Assembly: GCF_010731735.1 (NCBI RefSeq)
Contig: NZ_AP022588.1
Location: 310,001 to 374,000, forward strand
Length of the DNA stretch: 64,000 nt
Direction: 5' to 3'
Origin: Mycolicibacterium sediminis
GTDB taxonomy: Bacteria; Actinomycetota; Actinomycetes; Mycobacteriales; Mycobacteriaceae
Shown here piece by piece: positions 46,308 to 55,772 of the stretch. Within the stretch, counting starts at the first letter, position 1, and each line of letters opens with the position of its first letter. The notes beneath the pieces are model-generated. The model did no database searches, had not been told where the DNA came from, and was given only the letters and a program-made list of their open reading frames with translations. The position numbers were made by a program, and so were the translations under genes.

Positions 46308-47320
46308 TGATCCGCCGGAGCCGCCCCGGCGGCGACGTCCGGCCACACCGCCCCGAGGGCGGCGAGAAGCGGCCCCCTCCGGATCCGTCGGTGACCCGCA
46401 TCGACGGGCCGTGGCGCCATCTCGAGGTGCACGCCAACGGGATTCGCTTCCACGTCGTCGAAGCGGACAGGGCGGCGGCCGACGAGGGCTCCGGTGACCG
46501 TCCGCTGGTCATCCTGCTGCACGGCTTCGCGTCGTTCTGGTGGTCGTGGCGCCATCAGCTGCGCGGGCTGTCCGGTGCGCGGGTGGTGGCCGTCGACCTG
46601 CGCGGCTACGGCGGCAGCGACAAGCCGCCCCGTGGCTACGACGGTTGGACGCTGGCGGGCGACATCGCGGGGCTCGTCCGGGCGCTGGGCCACGAGAACG
46701 CCACCCTGATCGGGCACGCCGACGGTGGCCTGGTGTGCTGGGCGACCTCGGTGCTGCACCCGCGAGCGGTCCGCGCGATCGGCATGGTCAGTTCACCGCA
46801 CCCGGTGGCGCTGCGGGCGTCGACCGTGCGCCGCCGCGACCAGCGCAGGGCGCTGCTGCCGTGGATGCTGCGCTACCAGGTCCCGGTCGTCCCCGAACGT
46901 CGTCTCACCCGGGACGACGCCGCCGAACTCGAGTCGCTGGTGCGGAGCAGGTCGAGCGCGTCGTGGCAGTCCACCGACGACTTCGCGGAGACCATCCACC
47001 ATCTGCGGCGGGCGGTCCAGATCCCGTCGGCGGCGCACTGCGCGCTCGAGTATCAGCGGTGGGCGGTGCGCAGCCAGCTGCGTGGCGAGGGGCGTCGCTT
47101 CATGCGGTCGATGAAGCGGCCCCAGTCCGTGCCCGTCCTGCACGTTCGCGGCGACGCCGATCCCTACGTGCTGGAGGACCCGGTCCTGCGCACCCATCGG
47201 TACGCCCCGCACGGGCGGTATGCCACCGTCGCGGGGGCCGGGCACTTCGCGCACGAGGAGTCCCCCGACGCCGTCAACGAACTCATCGGCAGGTTCCTCA
47301 CCCAGGTGTACGGCAGCTGA
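46307..47320 (+). CDS. ephE: Epoxide-hydrolase-like alpha/beta hydrolase EphE
   Basis: 337 aa. Oxyanion HG motif LLHGFASFWWSW, Asp nucleophile elbow IGHADGGLVCW (about 135), and the catalytic His in GAGHFAHEESPD near the C-terminus. Orthologue of Rv3670 by order. Hydrolyses epoxides or related esters; the natural substrate is not known. GTG start overlaps the stop of the holin-family gene; convergent with marP with only one base between stops. Confidence 0.85.
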   Translation: MIRRSRPGGDVRPHRPEGGEKRPPPDPSVTRIDGPWRHLEVHANGIRFHVVEADRAAADEGSGDRPLVILLHGFASFWWSWRHQLRGLSGARVVAVDLRGYGGSDKPPRGYDGWTLAGDIAGLVRALGHENATLIGHADGGLVCWATSVLHPRAVRAIGMVSSPHPVALRASTVRRRDQRRALLPWMLRYQVPVVPERRLTRDDAAELESLVRSRSSASWQSTDDFAETIHHLRRAVQIPSAAHCALEYQRWAVRSQLRGEGRRFMRSMKRPQSVPVLHVRGDADPYVLEDPVLRTHRYAPHGRYATVAGAGHFAHEESPDAVNELIGRFLTQVYGS

Positions 47321-47321
47321 T

Positions 47322-48509
47322 TCAGGAGATGCAGGTGCCGGTGGGCACCCGCGCACTGTTCCCGACCTTGGCCATCTGCTTGGCGACCTCGTTGGCGGTC
47401 AGCACGAAGCCGGTGTCGGCGTCGTCGACCGCGGCGCCGAACACCACGCCGAGCACCTTGCCTTCCCGGTCGATCAGCGGGCCACCCGAGTTGCCTTGTC
47501 GCACAGTGCCCCTGATGGTGTAGACCTCGCGGGTCACCGTGGTGGTGTGGTAGATGTCCGGGCCGTTGAGCTGGATGATCTCGCGGACGCGCGCGGGTGT
47601 CGCGGTGAAGTCGCCGCCACCCGGATAGCCGAGGACGACGGCGTCGAGGCCGGACTGCGCCTCGACCATGTCGAAGCTCAACGGCGCCGACGGCAGGTTC
47701 GGCACGTCCAGGATCGAGATGTCGGCGTTCGGGTCGTAGGAGACCACGCTGGCGTCGTAGCTCTGGCCGTCGACCTCGACGGTCACCGTCTCGGACCCGG
47801 CCACCACGTGCGCATTGGACATCACCCGGTTGGGTGCGACGACGAATCCGCTGCCCTCCAAGACCTTCTGGCAGCTGGGGGCCACGCCGCGGATCTTCAG
47901 CACGCTGGGCCGGGTGCTGGCGATCACGGCATCGGTGGCGAGCGCCGCATCCGGTACCCCGACCTCGGCGATGGGCGTGCGGCCGAACGGTTGCAGCACG
48001 TCGGGCAGACCCGACGTGTCGAGCAGCGACGACAACCGGGCGGGTACCCGCTGCAGCCACGACGGGGCCACGTCGTTGACCTGTTCGAGCACGCGGGAAC
48101 CGCGCACCGCGGCAGCCAGATTCGGTTGATCGGAGGACGTGAGCGGAGTGGCCAGGAGCCACGCGGCGATCAGGACGGCGACGAGTTGCAGCCCGACCCC
48201 GACCACCGAGTCGACGAGGCGCAGCGGCCCGTTCCGGATGGCACCGCGCACCGCGCGACCGAGGACGACGCCCGCGATCTCGCCGATGACGACCAGACCG
48301 AGGATGAGGAAGAGCGTGACGAACAGCTTGCTGCGGGCACCGTCGACGTGGCTGACGACGTGCGGCGCGAGCAGCACGCCGGCCACCGCGCCGAGGATCA
48401 CCCCGACGAAGGACAGCAGGGAACCCAGCGCTCCGGAGCGCCATCCGGAGATGGCCGCGACGAAGGCGACGGCGAGAACGGCCAGATCCAGCCACTGCGA
48501 GGATGTCAT
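47322..48509 (-). CDS. marP: Acid-resistance membrane serine protease MarP
   Basis: 395 aa. Four N-terminal membrane helices (CvpA-like, residues about 8-130), a linker, then an extracytoplasmic chymotrypsin-like protease domain: His in SNAHVVAG (near 230), Asp in ADISILD, Ser in GNSGGPLID (near 343). Cys pair (PSCQKV and the C-terminal GTCIS) matches the redox-controlled disulphide of MarP. Needed in M. tuberculosis to keep cytosolic pH in acid. First ATG overlaps the Nudix stop. Confidence 0.93.
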   Translation of the reverse strand: MTSSQWLDLAVLAVAFVAAISGWRSGALGSLLSFVGVILGAVAGVLLAPHVVSHVDGARSKLFVTLFLILGLVVIGEIAGVVLGRAVRGAIRNGPLRLVDSVVGVGLQLVAVLIAAWLLATPLTSSDQPNLAAAVRGSRVLEQVNDVAPSWLQRVPARLSSLLDTSGLPDVLQPFGRTPIAEVGVPDAALATDAVIASTRPSVLKIRGVAPSCQKVLEGSGFVVAPNRVMSNAHVVAGSETVTVEVDGQSYDASVVSYDPNADISILDVPNLPSAPLSFDMVEAQSGLDAVVLGYPGGGDFTATPARVREIIQLNGPDIYHTTTVTREVYTIRGTVRQGNSGGPLIDREGKVLGVVFGAAVDDADTGFVLTANEVAKQMAKVGNSARVPTGTCIS

Positions 48510-49300
48510 CGTTGGCCATCACCGTAGTCGCTGGTCGCGCCGACGAGCGCCATTGCACTGTCCAGCTCGCGCACGTCGTCGGTGTCCCAGGGTCTGGCCC
48601 AGCCGGCGACGTCGAGGATTGCCGAGACCACCTGACCGGTGAAACCCCACACCAGCATCTGGTTGAGCAGGAAGGCGGGTCCGGCGTAGCGACGCGATCG
48701 TTCCTTGCGGTACACCATCAGCCGGTTCTCCGGGTTGGTGAAGGCGCGCACGGGCACGCGCGCGACGATCGCCGTCTCACCGGGGCTGACCACGCCGACC
48801 GGTCCGGGATCCGGCGAGTAGGCCAGCACGGGGACGACGTGGAAGTTCGACGGCGGGATGAACATGCGGTCGAGGACGGCCAGGGGCCGCAGCCGGTCGG
48901 TGTCGATGCCGGTCTCTTCGCGGGCCTCGCGAAGTGCGGTGTCGACGGGTCCCGTGTCCTCGGGGTCGCTGGCCCCGCCGGGGAACGCGGCCTGGCCGGC
49001 GTGGTTGCGCAGCGTCGACGCGCGGACGGTGAGCAGCAGGTCGGCGGTGTCGGGCAGCACGTCGGCCGGTGCGTCCGGAGGGCCCGAGACCAGGACGAGC
49101 ACCGCGGCGTCGCGCTTCGCGCCGGTGACCGCGGCCTTGGCCATCGCCGCGGCGCTGGCGACCTTGAAGGCCGCCTGCACGTCGGCGGGGATGTACCGGC
49201 TCTGCGCGGTGGGCACCGCGGCGAGGTTGTCGACGAGGCCCTTCAACCAACCTGGGGCGGCGTCGGGATCCACGAGGTCCCGGTCTTGCTCCGCACTCAA
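48506..49300 (-). CDS. Nudix hydrolase, CoA-diphosphatase type (Rv3672c-like)
   Basis: 264 aa. Full Nudix box GGASDPEDTG...ALREAREETGID (about residues 110-135), preceded by a NudL-like HAGQAAFPGG, which points to CoA pyrophosphatases. The TTG at 49300 overlaps the stop of the thioredoxin-like gene (TTGA) and is the likely coupled start; a GTG ten codons later is possible. Same operon as marP and nth. Confidence 0.83.
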   Translation of the reverse strand: MSAEQDRDLVDPDAAPGWLKGLVDNLAAVPTAQSRYIPADVQAAFKVASAAAMAKAAVTGAKRDAAVLVLVSGPPDAPADVLPDTADLLLTVRASTLRNHAGQAAFPGGASDPEDTGPVDTALREAREETGIDTDRLRPLAVLDRMFIPPSNFHVVPVLAYSPDPGPVGVVSPGETAIVARVPVRAFTNPENRLMVYRKERSRRYAGPAFLLNQMLVWGFTGQVVSAILDVAGWARPWDTDDVRELDSAMALVGATSDYGDGQR

Positions 49301-49944
49301 CCCGGCACTCCGATCCGTGGATTCACCGCCTCCGCGATCTCGTCGGCCGTGGCGAAGGAGCGGGGCAGGATGTCGGCAACGGTACCGTCCGACCGCAGGA
49401 CCACCGTCGCGGGCATGACGTTGGGAACCCGCAGCGCCGCCGCGACCAGACGCCTGCCGTCCTGCAGCGTCGGCAGGTGCACGCCCAGCTCCGCGAGGCG
49501 CACCAGCGCGGCGGTCTCGTTCTCGTCCTGATGGACCGTGAGCACGGTGACCGCGGACCCCATCCGACGCTGGTACTCCGCCATCGCGGGCAGTTCGTCG
49601 GCGCACGGCCCACACCAGTAGGCCCACAGGTTGAGGACCACGGCGCGGCCGTCGACGGCCCGGCCGACGTCGACCGGCGATCCGTCCCCCGCGCACTCAA
49701 GGGTGGTGCCGCGCAGCGCCTCCGGTCCGGGACCGGGGCCGGCTCCGGGACAGGGTGCGAGGTCGGCACGGGCCCGCGGACCGGCGAGCGCCTCGGGCGT
49801 GTCCGCGTCGCGGTGGTCGCGGGACGTCTCTACCGCCCGGGCGCCGGACGTCGGTTCCGGCTCCCCGAGTTCACGCCAGAACGCCACGCCGAGGGCCACC
49901 AGCACCACGAGGACGACGACGCTCCAGCGTGCCGATCCGTTCAC
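49297..49944 (-). CDS. Membrane-anchored thioredoxin-like protein (Rv3673c-like)
   Basis: 215 aa. One N-terminal helix (VVVLVVLVALGVAF), a Pro/Gly-rich linker with two Cys (APCPG, LECAG), then a TlpA/ResA-type domain with active site WAYWCGPCADEL (near residue 107) and the cis-Pro region VMPATVVL. Acts outside the membrane as a disulphide oxidoreductase. GTG start 22 nt after nth; overlaps the Nudix start. Confidence 0.87.
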   Translation of the reverse strand: MNGSARWSVVVLVVLVALGVAFWRELGEPEPTSGARAVETSRDHRDADTPEALAGPRARADLAPCPGAGPGPGPEALRGTTLECAGDGSPVDVGRAVDGRAVVLNLWAYWCGPCADELPAMAEYQRRMGSAVTVLTVHQDENETAALVRLAELGVHLPTLQDGRRLVAAALRVPNVMPATVVLRSDGTVADILPRSFATADEIAEAVNPRIGVPG

Positions 49945-49966
49945 GACGTGGGCACCGGTTCGGCGG

Positions 49967-50728
49967 CTACAGCCCGGCCAGGGCGAGCAGGTGGTCCGTT
50001 TCGGGACCCTTCACCAGCGCGGCGGCGGTCGCCGGGTCGGTCGGTCCGGCGCCGAAGGACGGGCAGTCCTTGGCCAGGACGCACACCCCGCACGCGGGCT
50101 TGCGGGCGTGGCAGACACGCCGGCCGTGGAAGATGACGCGGTGGCTGAGCAGCGTCCACTCCTTGCGCTCGATCAGCTCACCGATCGCGAACTCGACCTT
50201 GACCGGGTCCTCGACCTCGGTCCAGCCCCAGCGGCGGACCAGGCGGCCGAAGTGGGTGTCGACGGTGATGCCGGGGATGTCGAACGCGTTGCCGAGCACG
50301 ACGTTGGCGGTCTTGCGGCCGATCCCGGGCAACGTGACCAGCTCGTCGAGGGTCCGGGGCACCTCGCCGTCGAACCGCGCGACGAGTTCCTGGCCCAGCC
50401 GCATCAGGGACGTCGCCTTGTTCCGGTAGAAGCCGGTCGGCCGGATCAGCTCCTCGAGTTCGGTGCGATCGGCGCCCGCGTAGTCCTCGGCCGTGCGGTA
50501 GCGCGCGAACAACGCGGGCGTGGTCAGGTTGACCCGCTTGTCCGTGCTCTGCGCCGACAGGATGGTCGCGACGGTGAGTTCCAGGGGATCGGTGAAGTCG
50601 AGTTCGCAGTAGACATGCGGGAACGCCTGCGCCAGAGCGCGATTCATCCGCCGGGCTCGGCGCACCAGACCCAGATGTGTTTCGACCTGCCTCGGTGCCC
50701 GCTTGACGCTGGGCGCACGCACTGCCAC
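49967..50728 (-). CDS. nth: Endonuclease III
   Basis: 253 aa bifunctional DNA glycosylase/AP lyase for oxidised pyrimidines. Helix-hairpin-helix [14 protein letters not shown] with the catalytic Lys, catalytic Asp in [10 protein letters not shown], and the [4Fe-4S] loop [17 protein letters not shown] (C-x7-C-x2-C-x5-C). GTG start at 50728 or 50722. Slightly longer than the E. coli enzyme because of a basic N-terminus, as is usual in mycobacteria. Confidence 0.95.
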   Translation of the reverse strand: MAVRAPSVKRAPRQVETHLGLVRRARRMNRALAQAFPHVYCELDFTDPLELTVATILSAQSTDKRVNLTTPALFARYRTAEDYAGADRTELEELIRPTGFYRNKATSLMRLGQELVARFDGEVPRTLDELVTLPGIGRKTANVVLGNAFDIPGITVDTHFGRLVRRWGWTEVEDPVKVEFAIGELIERKEWTLLSHRVIFHGRRVCHARKPACGVCVLAKDCPSFGAGPTDPATAAALVKGPETDHLLALAGL

Positions 50729-50823
50729 GCCCGTCAGCCTACTGACGGGGCCCGACAGGCACGCGGACGGACCGGTGGCATTTCGTGATCCTGCTGAGAC
50801 CTGGGCCGTGTTTACTTCGCGGT

Positions 50824-51165
50824 GTGTCCTGGTTGCTCGTTGCGTTCATCCCAGCATTGTTGATGCTGGCGACGTTCGGGCTGGACCGTCTGGAGGCCGG
50901 GCTGACGGAGGACGCCGTCTCCCCCGCCGACGTGACCGCCGCGCTCGATCGGGCCAAGGCGGACTGCGCGCGCCGGGCGCTGCCCCGCTACCGGGAGGCC
51001 GACGAGGCCGCTCACGAGTTCGACGACGACGCGGATTTCGACCCCTACGTCGACCGGGGAGACCTCGTGTTCAGCGAGCCGTCGCCACGTTTGCCCGCGC
51101 GGATCTACGTCCATCATCGGAGCAATCCCGAATTTCTCCCGACTCGCCAGGCGGATCGTGTGTAG
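50824..51165 (+). CDS. Small membrane protein (Rv3675-like)
   Basis: 113 aa. One N-terminal helix ([24 protein letters not shown]) and a polar domain with many acidic residues ([13 protein letters not shown]) and one Cys, which would lie in the cytosol or outside depending on orientation. GTG start is the one that begins right at the helix; a longer ATG reading adds little. Function unknown; conserved just upstream of crp, transcribed in the same direction. Confidence 0.7.
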   Translation: MSWLLVAFIPALLMLATFGLDRLEAGLTEDAVSPADVTAALDRAKADCARRALPRYREADEAAHEFDDDADFDPYVDRGDLVFSEPSPRLPARIYVHHRSNPEFLPTRQADRV

Positions 51166-51194
51166 CGTTGGCACGTCGAGAAGCGGCCTACCAC

Positions 51195-51200
51195 TAGACT
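51195..51200 (+). promoter_or_regulatory. Possible -10 box of crp
   Basis: TAGACT about 70 nt before the crp GTG; would give a leader of about 65 nt. An inverted repeat GTCAC-GTCAT-GTGAC (51237-51251) lies inside that leader; its arms face the opposite way to the Crp consensus, so its role is unclear. Confidence 0.35.
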
Positions 51201-51273
51201 GAAGTTGCCATTCCAACCCGGATCTGGCCTGCGCGTGTCACGTCATGTGACCCGAGAACATAAGAGGGGCAAC

Positions 51274-51948
51274 GTGGACGAGATCCTGGCCAGGGCCGGA
51301 ATCTTCCAGGGAGTCGAACCAGCGGCGGTCTCCGCGCTGACGAAGGAACTTCAACCCGTCGACTTCCCGCGCGGGCACACCGTGTTCGCGGAGGGTGAGC
51401 CCGGCGACCGGCTGTACATCATCATCACCGGCAAGGTGAAGATCGGCCGGCGCTCGCCGGACGGTCGGGAGAACCTGCTGACCATCATGGGTCCGTCCGA
51501 CATGTTCGGCGAGCTGTCGATCTTCGATCCCGGTCCGCGGACCTCGAGCGCCACCACCATCACCGAGGTGCGCGCCGTCGCCATGAACCGCGACGCGCTC
51601 AAGGCGTGGATCAAGGACCGGCCCGAGATCGCCGATCAGCTGCTGCGGGTGCTCGCCCGTCGCCTGCGCCGCACGAACAACAACCTGGCCGACCTCATCT
51701 TCACCGACGTCCCGGGCCGCGTGGCCAAGCAGTTGTTGCAACTGGCCCAGCGCTTCGGCACGCAGGAGGGCGGCTCGCTGCGAGTCACCCACGACCTGAC
51801 GCAGGAGGAGATCGCCCAGCTGGTCGGTGCCTCCCGCGAGACGGTCAACAAGGCGCTGGCCGACTTCGCCCACCGTGGCTGGATCCGGCTCGAGGGCAAG
51901 AGCGTGCTGATCAGCGACTCCGAGCGGCTGGCCCGCCGAGCGCGCTAG
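51274..51948 (+). CDS. crp: cAMP receptor protein Crp
   Basis: 224 aa, same length and almost the same sequence as Rv3676. Cyclic-nucleotide domain residues about 10-120 with the phosphate-binding cassette [16 protein letters not shown], a dimer helix ([15 protein letters not shown]), and a winged helix with recognition helix [12 protein letters not shown] (about 184-195). Binds TGTGA-N6-TCACA sites. GTG 51274 chosen because the protein then begins [13 protein letters not shown] and AGAGGGG lies just upstream. A strong terminator follows. Confidence 0.96.
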   Translation: MDEILARAGIFQGVEPAAVSALTKELQPVDFPRGHTVFAEGEPGDRLYIIITGKVKIGRRSPDGRENLLTIMGPSDMFGELSIFDPGPRTSSATTITEVRAVAMNRDALKAWIKDRPEIADQLLRVLARRLRRTNNNLADLIFTDVPGRVAKQLLQLAQRFGTQEGGSLRVTHDLTQEEIAQLVGASRETVNKALADFAHRGWIRLEGKSVLISDSERLARRAR

Positions 51949-51982
51949 CTGCTCACGAACAGTCCGCAAGCGGCTCCAGCGG

Positions 51983-52013
51983 ACTCCCCTCTCTCCACGC
52001 GAAAGAGGGGAGT
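51983..52013. terminator. Intrinsic terminator after crp
   Basis: ACTCCCCTCT (51983-51992) pairs perfectly with AGAGGGGAGT (52004-52013), 11-nt loop, followed by TT. It may also end the convergent MBL-fold operon. Confidence 0.8.
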
Positions 52014-52044
52014 TTGCGTCTGTTCGGCTAGGTAGGTTCTCGCG

Positions 52045-52848
52045 CTAGGACCGCAGATGGTCCAGCTGCGCCTGCACGCTCCACTCGGCGTGGTCCCACA
52101 GCTTCTCGTCGACGTCGGTGTAGACGTGTTCGACGATCTGGCGGGCGTTGGCGTCCTCCCCGAGCACGCACAGCGCGTCGCGCACCTGATCGAGGCGTTC
52201 CTCGCGGTGGCGCAGGTACGTGGTGGTCACCGCTTCGAGGTCGGACAGGTCCGGCCCGTGTCCCGGTAGCACCGCGCGGTGGCCCAGACCGCGCAGCCGG
52301 CGCAGGGAGTCTAGGTAATCGCGCAGACTGCCGTCCTCGTTGTCGATGACGGTGGTGCCACGGCCGAGCACGGTGTCGGCGGTCAGCACGGCGTCGTCCA
52401 GAACGAACGACAGCGAGTCCGCGGTGTGGCCGGGCGTCGCCAGCACCGTGATCCTCAGTCCGGCCGCGTCGATCACCTCGCCGTCGACCAGCGGCCCACC
52501 GAGGCCGCGCAGGAATCCGCTGCCCACGGACCGGACCACGGCGCCGGTGCGATCGACCAGCGCGTCGATACCGTCGGTGTGGTCGCCGTGCTTGTGGCTG
52601 ATAAGGACGAGCGAGATGGTGCCGAGGTCGGCGATGCGCCCGATGTGCGCGTCGTCGTCGGGGCCGGGGTCGACCACGACGCACTCGTCGCTACCCGGTC
52701 CGCGCAGCACCCAGGTGTTGGTGCCCTCGAGGGTCATCAACCCTGGGTTGTCGCACAGCAGCACCGACGCGGTGTCGGTCACGCGGCGCAGCGTTCCGTA
52801 GGCCGGGTGCTCGGGACCCGGTCCGTCGGAGGCGTCGCCGGAAACCAC
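52045..52848 (-). CDS. MBL-fold metallo-hydrolase (Rv3677c-like)
   Basis: 267 aa metallo-beta-lactamase fold. Zinc motif SHKHGDHTDG (about 85-94), further ligands in ATPGHTADSLSF, DTVLGRG and VLPGHGPD. Closest in style to LACTB2/glyoxalase II-like hydrolases. GTG start overlaps nothing but lies 3 nt after the RidA-like stop, so it is the last gene of a three-gene operon with RidA and DUF4177 proteins. Substrate unknown. Confidence 0.83.
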   Translation of the reverse strand: MVSGDASDGPGPEHPAYGTLRRVTDTASVLLCDNPGLMTLEGTNTWVLRGPGSDECVVVDPGPDDDAHIGRIADLGTISLVLISHKHGDHTDGIDALVDRTGAVVRSVGSGFLRGLGGPLVDGEVIDAAGLRITVLATPGHTADSLSFVLDDAVLTADTVLGRGTTVIDNEDGSLRDYLDSLRRLRGLGHRAVLPGHGPDLSDLEAVTTTYLRHREERLDQVRDALCVLGEDANARQIVEHVYTDVDEKLWDHAEWSVQAQLDHLRS

Positions 52849-52851
52849 GCG

Positions 52852-53307
52852 CTATGCGACCTCGACGATGAGTTCGACCTCGACGGGTGCGTTGCGCGGC
52901 AGTTCGGAGACCCCGACCGCGGACCTCGCGTGGGCGCCGGCCTCGCCGAAGATCTCGCCGAAGAGTTCCGATGCGCCATTGATCACGGCTGGCTGACCGG
53001 TGAATCCCGGCGCCGACGCCACGAACCCGACGACCTTGACCACGCGGACTATCGCGTCGATCCCGACGAGGGCGTGCACGGCGGCGAGTCCATTGAGCCC
53101 GCACGTCCTGGCGAGGGCCTGCGCGTCCTCGGCGCTGACGTCGTCGCCGACCTTGCCGGTCCGGACCAGCTCACCGTCGACGATCGGCAACTGCCCGGCC
53201 GTGTAGACCAGGTTCCCCGTCCGCACCGCGGGCACGTACGCGGCCAGCGGGGCGACGACGTCGGGCAGGTCGATGCCGAGCGCGGTCAAGCGGTCCGAGT
53301 GGGTCAC
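52852..53307 (-). CDS. RidA/YjgF-family protein (Rv3678c-like)
   Basis: 151 aa. RidA fold with NLVYTAGQLPIVDGEL at the N-terminal side, the NGASELFGEIFGEAGAHARSAV helix split by an Arg at the site where RidA has its imine-binding Arg, and the C-terminal VEVELIVEVA. May remove reactive enamine/imine intermediates. GTG start overlaps the DUF4177 stop by 4 nt. Confidence 0.85.
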   Translation of the reverse strand: MTHSDRLTALGIDLPDVVAPLAAYVPAVRTGNLVYTAGQLPIVDGELVRTGKVGDDVSAEDAQALARTCGLNGLAAVHALVGIDAIVRVVKVVGFVASAPGFTGQPAVINGASELFGEIFGEAGAHARSAVGVSELPRNAPVEVELIVEVA

Positions 53308-53465
53308 TTGGGCCGCTTGAGGTAGGCGACGTGCTGCTCACCCGTCGGTCCGGTGAGCACGGAGACCAGTTCCCAGCCGTCCTCACCCCACTGATCGAGG
53401 ATCTGCTTGGTGGCATGGGTCAGAAGGGGAACCGTCGCGTACTCCCAGCGGGTGATGTCACTCAT
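53304..53465 (-). CDS. Small DUF4177-like protein (Rv3678A-like)
   Basis: 53 aa, too short for common ORF cut-offs. Reads MSDITRWEYATVPLLTHATK, later QWGEDGWELVSVL and ends AYLKRPK: the W-E-Y start and DGWELVSV core are the DUF4177 signature. ATG lies 6 nt after a TAGGCT box, leaderless. It heads the operon with the RidA- and MBL-fold genes and is divergent from bagA. Function unknown. Confidence 0.85.
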   Translation of the reverse strand: MSDITRWEYATVPLLTHATKQILDQWGEDGWELVSVLTGPTGEQHVAYLKRPK

Positions 53466-53471
53466 GGGCTG

Positions 53472-53477
53472 AGCCTA
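53472..53477 (-). promoter_or_regulatory. -10 box of the DUF4177-RidA-MBL operon
   Basis: TAGGCT on the minus strand, 6 nt before ATG 53465; mirror image of the bagA promoter. Confidence 0.5.
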
Positions 53478-53500
53478 TCTGGCAGGTCGTGCCCCTTGGC

Positions 53501-53506
53501 TAGGCT
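53501..53506 (+). promoter_or_regulatory. -10 box of bagA
   Basis: TAGGCT, 6 nt before GTG 53513; leaderless. The two divergent boxes are 23 bp apart. Confidence 0.5.
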
Positions 53507-53512
53507 GCTGGT

Positions 53513-54553
53513 GTGACCACAGAGCCGTCGTCCTCCGAAACCCGCACCCCGGACGGCTGGCCGTCCCGGTTGGCCAAGACCCGACTCCACTTCGTCACGG
53601 GCAAGGGTGGGACGGGCAAGTCCACCATCGCCGCCGCGCTGGCGCTGACGCTGGCCGCGGGTGGGCGCAAGGTTCTGCTGGTGGAGGTCGAGGGCCGGCA
53701 AGGCATCGCGCAATTGTTCGACGTGCCGCCGCTGCCCTACGCCGAGGTGAAGATCGCCACCGCAGAGGGCGGCGGTCAGGTCAACGCGCTCGCCATCGAC
53801 ACCGAGGCCGCGTTCCTCGAGTACCTCGACATGTTCTACAACCTCGGCATCGCGGGCCGCGCGATGCGCCGCATCGGCGCCGTCGAGTTCGCGACCACGA
53901 TCGCCCCCGGCCTGCGTGACGTGCTGCTCACCGGCAAGGTCCGCGAGATCGTGACCCGCAGCGAGAAGCCGGACAAGAGCGGGAAGCTCACCGTGTACGA
54001 CGCGGTCGTCGTCGACTCCCCGCCCACCGGCCGCATCGCCCGGTTCCTCGACGTCACCAAGGCCGTCTCCGACCTCGCGAAGGGTGGGCCGGTGCACGCT
54101 CAGGCCGAGAGTGTGGTCAAGGTGCTGCACTCCGAACTCACCGCCATCCACCTGGTCACGCTGCTCGAGGCGCTGCCCATCCAGGAGACCGTCGAGGCGA
54201 TCGACGAGCTGAAGGCGCTCGGCCTGCCCATCGGCAGCGTGATCGTGAACCGGAACATCCCCGCCTACCTCGACGCGGACGAGATGAGCAAGGCCGCCGA
54301 GGGCGTGCTCGACGCCGACGCGATCCGCAGCGGTCTCACCGCAGCCGGAATCACCCTGGCCGACGAGGACTTCGCCGGCCTGCTCACCGAGTCCATCCAG
54401 CACGCCACGCGGATCACCGCGCGCGCCGAGAGCGCCGAGCAGCTCGACGAGATCGACATCCCGCGGCTCGAACTGCCCGCACTCCGGGACGGCGTGGACC
54501 TCGGCAGTCTCTACGAATTGGCCGAAGAGCTTGCCGCTCAGGGTGTTCGATGA
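53513..54553 (+). CDS. bagA: ArsA/Get3-like ATPase, BagA (Rv3679)
   Basis: 346 aa. Deviant Walker A with signature Lys, [11 protein letters not shown] (28-38), switch II in [15 protein letters not shown], and a long helical insert (residues about 100-220). Orthologue of Rv3679, one half of the BagAB complex that resembles eukaryotic Get3 and was linked to growth on glycerol and to tail-anchored-like clients. GTG start fixed by the leaderless promoter. Followed 64 nt later by bagB. Confidence 0.9.
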   Translation: MTTEPSSSETRTPDGWPSRLAKTRLHFVTGKGGTGKSTIAAALALTLAAGGRKVLLVEVEGRQGIAQLFDVPPLPYAEVKIATAEGGGQVNALAIDTEAAFLEYLDMFYNLGIAGRAMRRIGAVEFATTIAPGLRDVLLTGKVREIVTRSEKPDKSGKLTVYDAVVVDSPPTGRIARFLDVTKAVSDLAKGGPVHAQAESVVKVLHSELTAIHLVTLLEALPIQETVEAIDELKALGLPIGSVIVNRNIPAYLDADEMSKAAEGVLDADAIRSGLTAAGITLADEDFAGLLTESIQHATRITARAESAEQLDEIDIPRLELPALRDGVDLGSLYELAEELAAQGVR

Positions 54554-54617
54554 GCCACCGCGGTCACGCGACGAGTCCGATCCGCATCCAGTACCCGTTC
54601 GAGCAGAGGGACCAGAC

Positions 54618-55754
54618 ATGAGCACCACCCCACGCGCGCTCGACATGAACGCGATCCTGTCCGATCGGTCGAACCGCGTCATCGTGTGTTGCGGCGCAGG
54701 CGGTGTCGGAAAGACCACGACCGCGGCCGCGATGGCGCTGCGCGCCGCCGAGTACGGCCGCACGGTGGTGGTGCTGACGATCGACCCGGCGAAGCGTCTC
54801 GCCCAGGCGCTGGGAATCAAGGATCTGGGCAACAGTCCTCAGCGGGTGCCGCTGGCGCCCGAGGTGAGCGGCGAACTGCACGCGATGATGCTCGACATGC
54901 GCCGCACGTTCGACGAGATGGTGCTCCAGTACTCCTCGGATGCCCAACGGGCAGAGGCGATCCTGGAGAACCAGTTCTATCAGACCGTCGCGACGTCGCT
55001 GGCGGGCACGCAGGAGTACATGGCGATGGAGAAGCTGGGCCAGCTACTCGCCGAGGACAAGTGGGACCTGATCGTGGTGGACACTCCGCCGTCGCGCAAC
55101 GCGCTGGACTTCCTGGACGCGCCGAAGCGCCTCGGCAGCTTCATGGACAGCAGGCTGTGGCGTCTGCTGCTGGCACCCGGACGTGGAATCGGCAAGCTCC
55201 TCACCGGCGCCGTCGGGTTGGCGATGAAGGCCATGTCGACGATCCTGGGCTCTCAGATGCTCTCGGATGCAGCCGCTTTCGTTCAGGCGCTCGACGCCAC
55301 GTTCGACGGGTTCCGGCAGAAGGCGGACAAGACCTACGAACTGCTGAAGCGTCGCGGCACCCAGTTCGTGGTGGTCTCGGCCGCAGAACCCGATGCGCTG
55401 CGCGAGGCGTCCTTCTTCGTCGACCGGCTGTCACAGGAGAACATGCCGCTCGCCGGACTGATCCTCAACCGGACGCACCCGACGCTGTGCAACCTGAGCC
55501 CGGAGAAGGCGAAGGAGGCGGCGGAGTCCCTGGAGTCGGGCGGCGGCGCCGACCAGCTGGCGGCGGCGGTACTGAAGGTGCACGCGGACCGGTCGTTGAC
55601 CGCGAAGCGCGAGGTACGTCTGCTGTCGCGGTTCACCGGGGCCAACCCGCAGGTGGCGATCGTCGGCGTGCCGTCGCTTCCGTTCGACGTGTCGGACCTG
55701 GAAGCGTTGCGGGCCATCGCCGATCAGATCACCGGCGACGTCCCTGCTGCGTAG
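54618..55754 (+). CDS. bagB: ArsA/Get3-like ATPase, BagB (Rv3680)
   Basis: 378 aa. Walker [12 protein letters not shown] (24-34), [14 protein letters not shown] (switch I region), [15 protein letters not shown] (switch II), and a client-binding-type helical region ([19 protein letters not shown]). ATG 54618 has GAGGGA upstream and matches the family start [14 protein letters not shown]; earlier in-frame starts lie inside bagA. Partner of BagA. Confidence 0.92.
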   Translation: MSTTPRALDMNAILSDRSNRVIVCCGAGGVGKTTTAAAMALRAAEYGRTVVVLTIDPAKRLAQALGIKDLGNSPQRVPLAPEVSGELHAMMLDMRRTFDEMVLQYSSDAQRAEAILENQFYQTVATSLAGTQEYMAMEKLGQLLAEDKWDLIVVDTPPSRNALDFLDAPKRLGSFMDSRLWRLLLAPGRGIGKLLTGAVGLAMKAMSTILGSQMLSDAAAFVQALDATFDGFRQKADKTYELLKRRGTQFVVVSAAEPDALREASFFVDRLSQENMPLAGLILNRTHPTLCNLSPEKAKEAAESLESGGGADQLAAAVLKVHADRSLTAKREVRLLSRFTGANPQVAIVGVPSLPFDVSDLEALRAIADQITGDVPAA

Positions 55755-55772
55755 GTGGCGGCGCTTCGGTTC

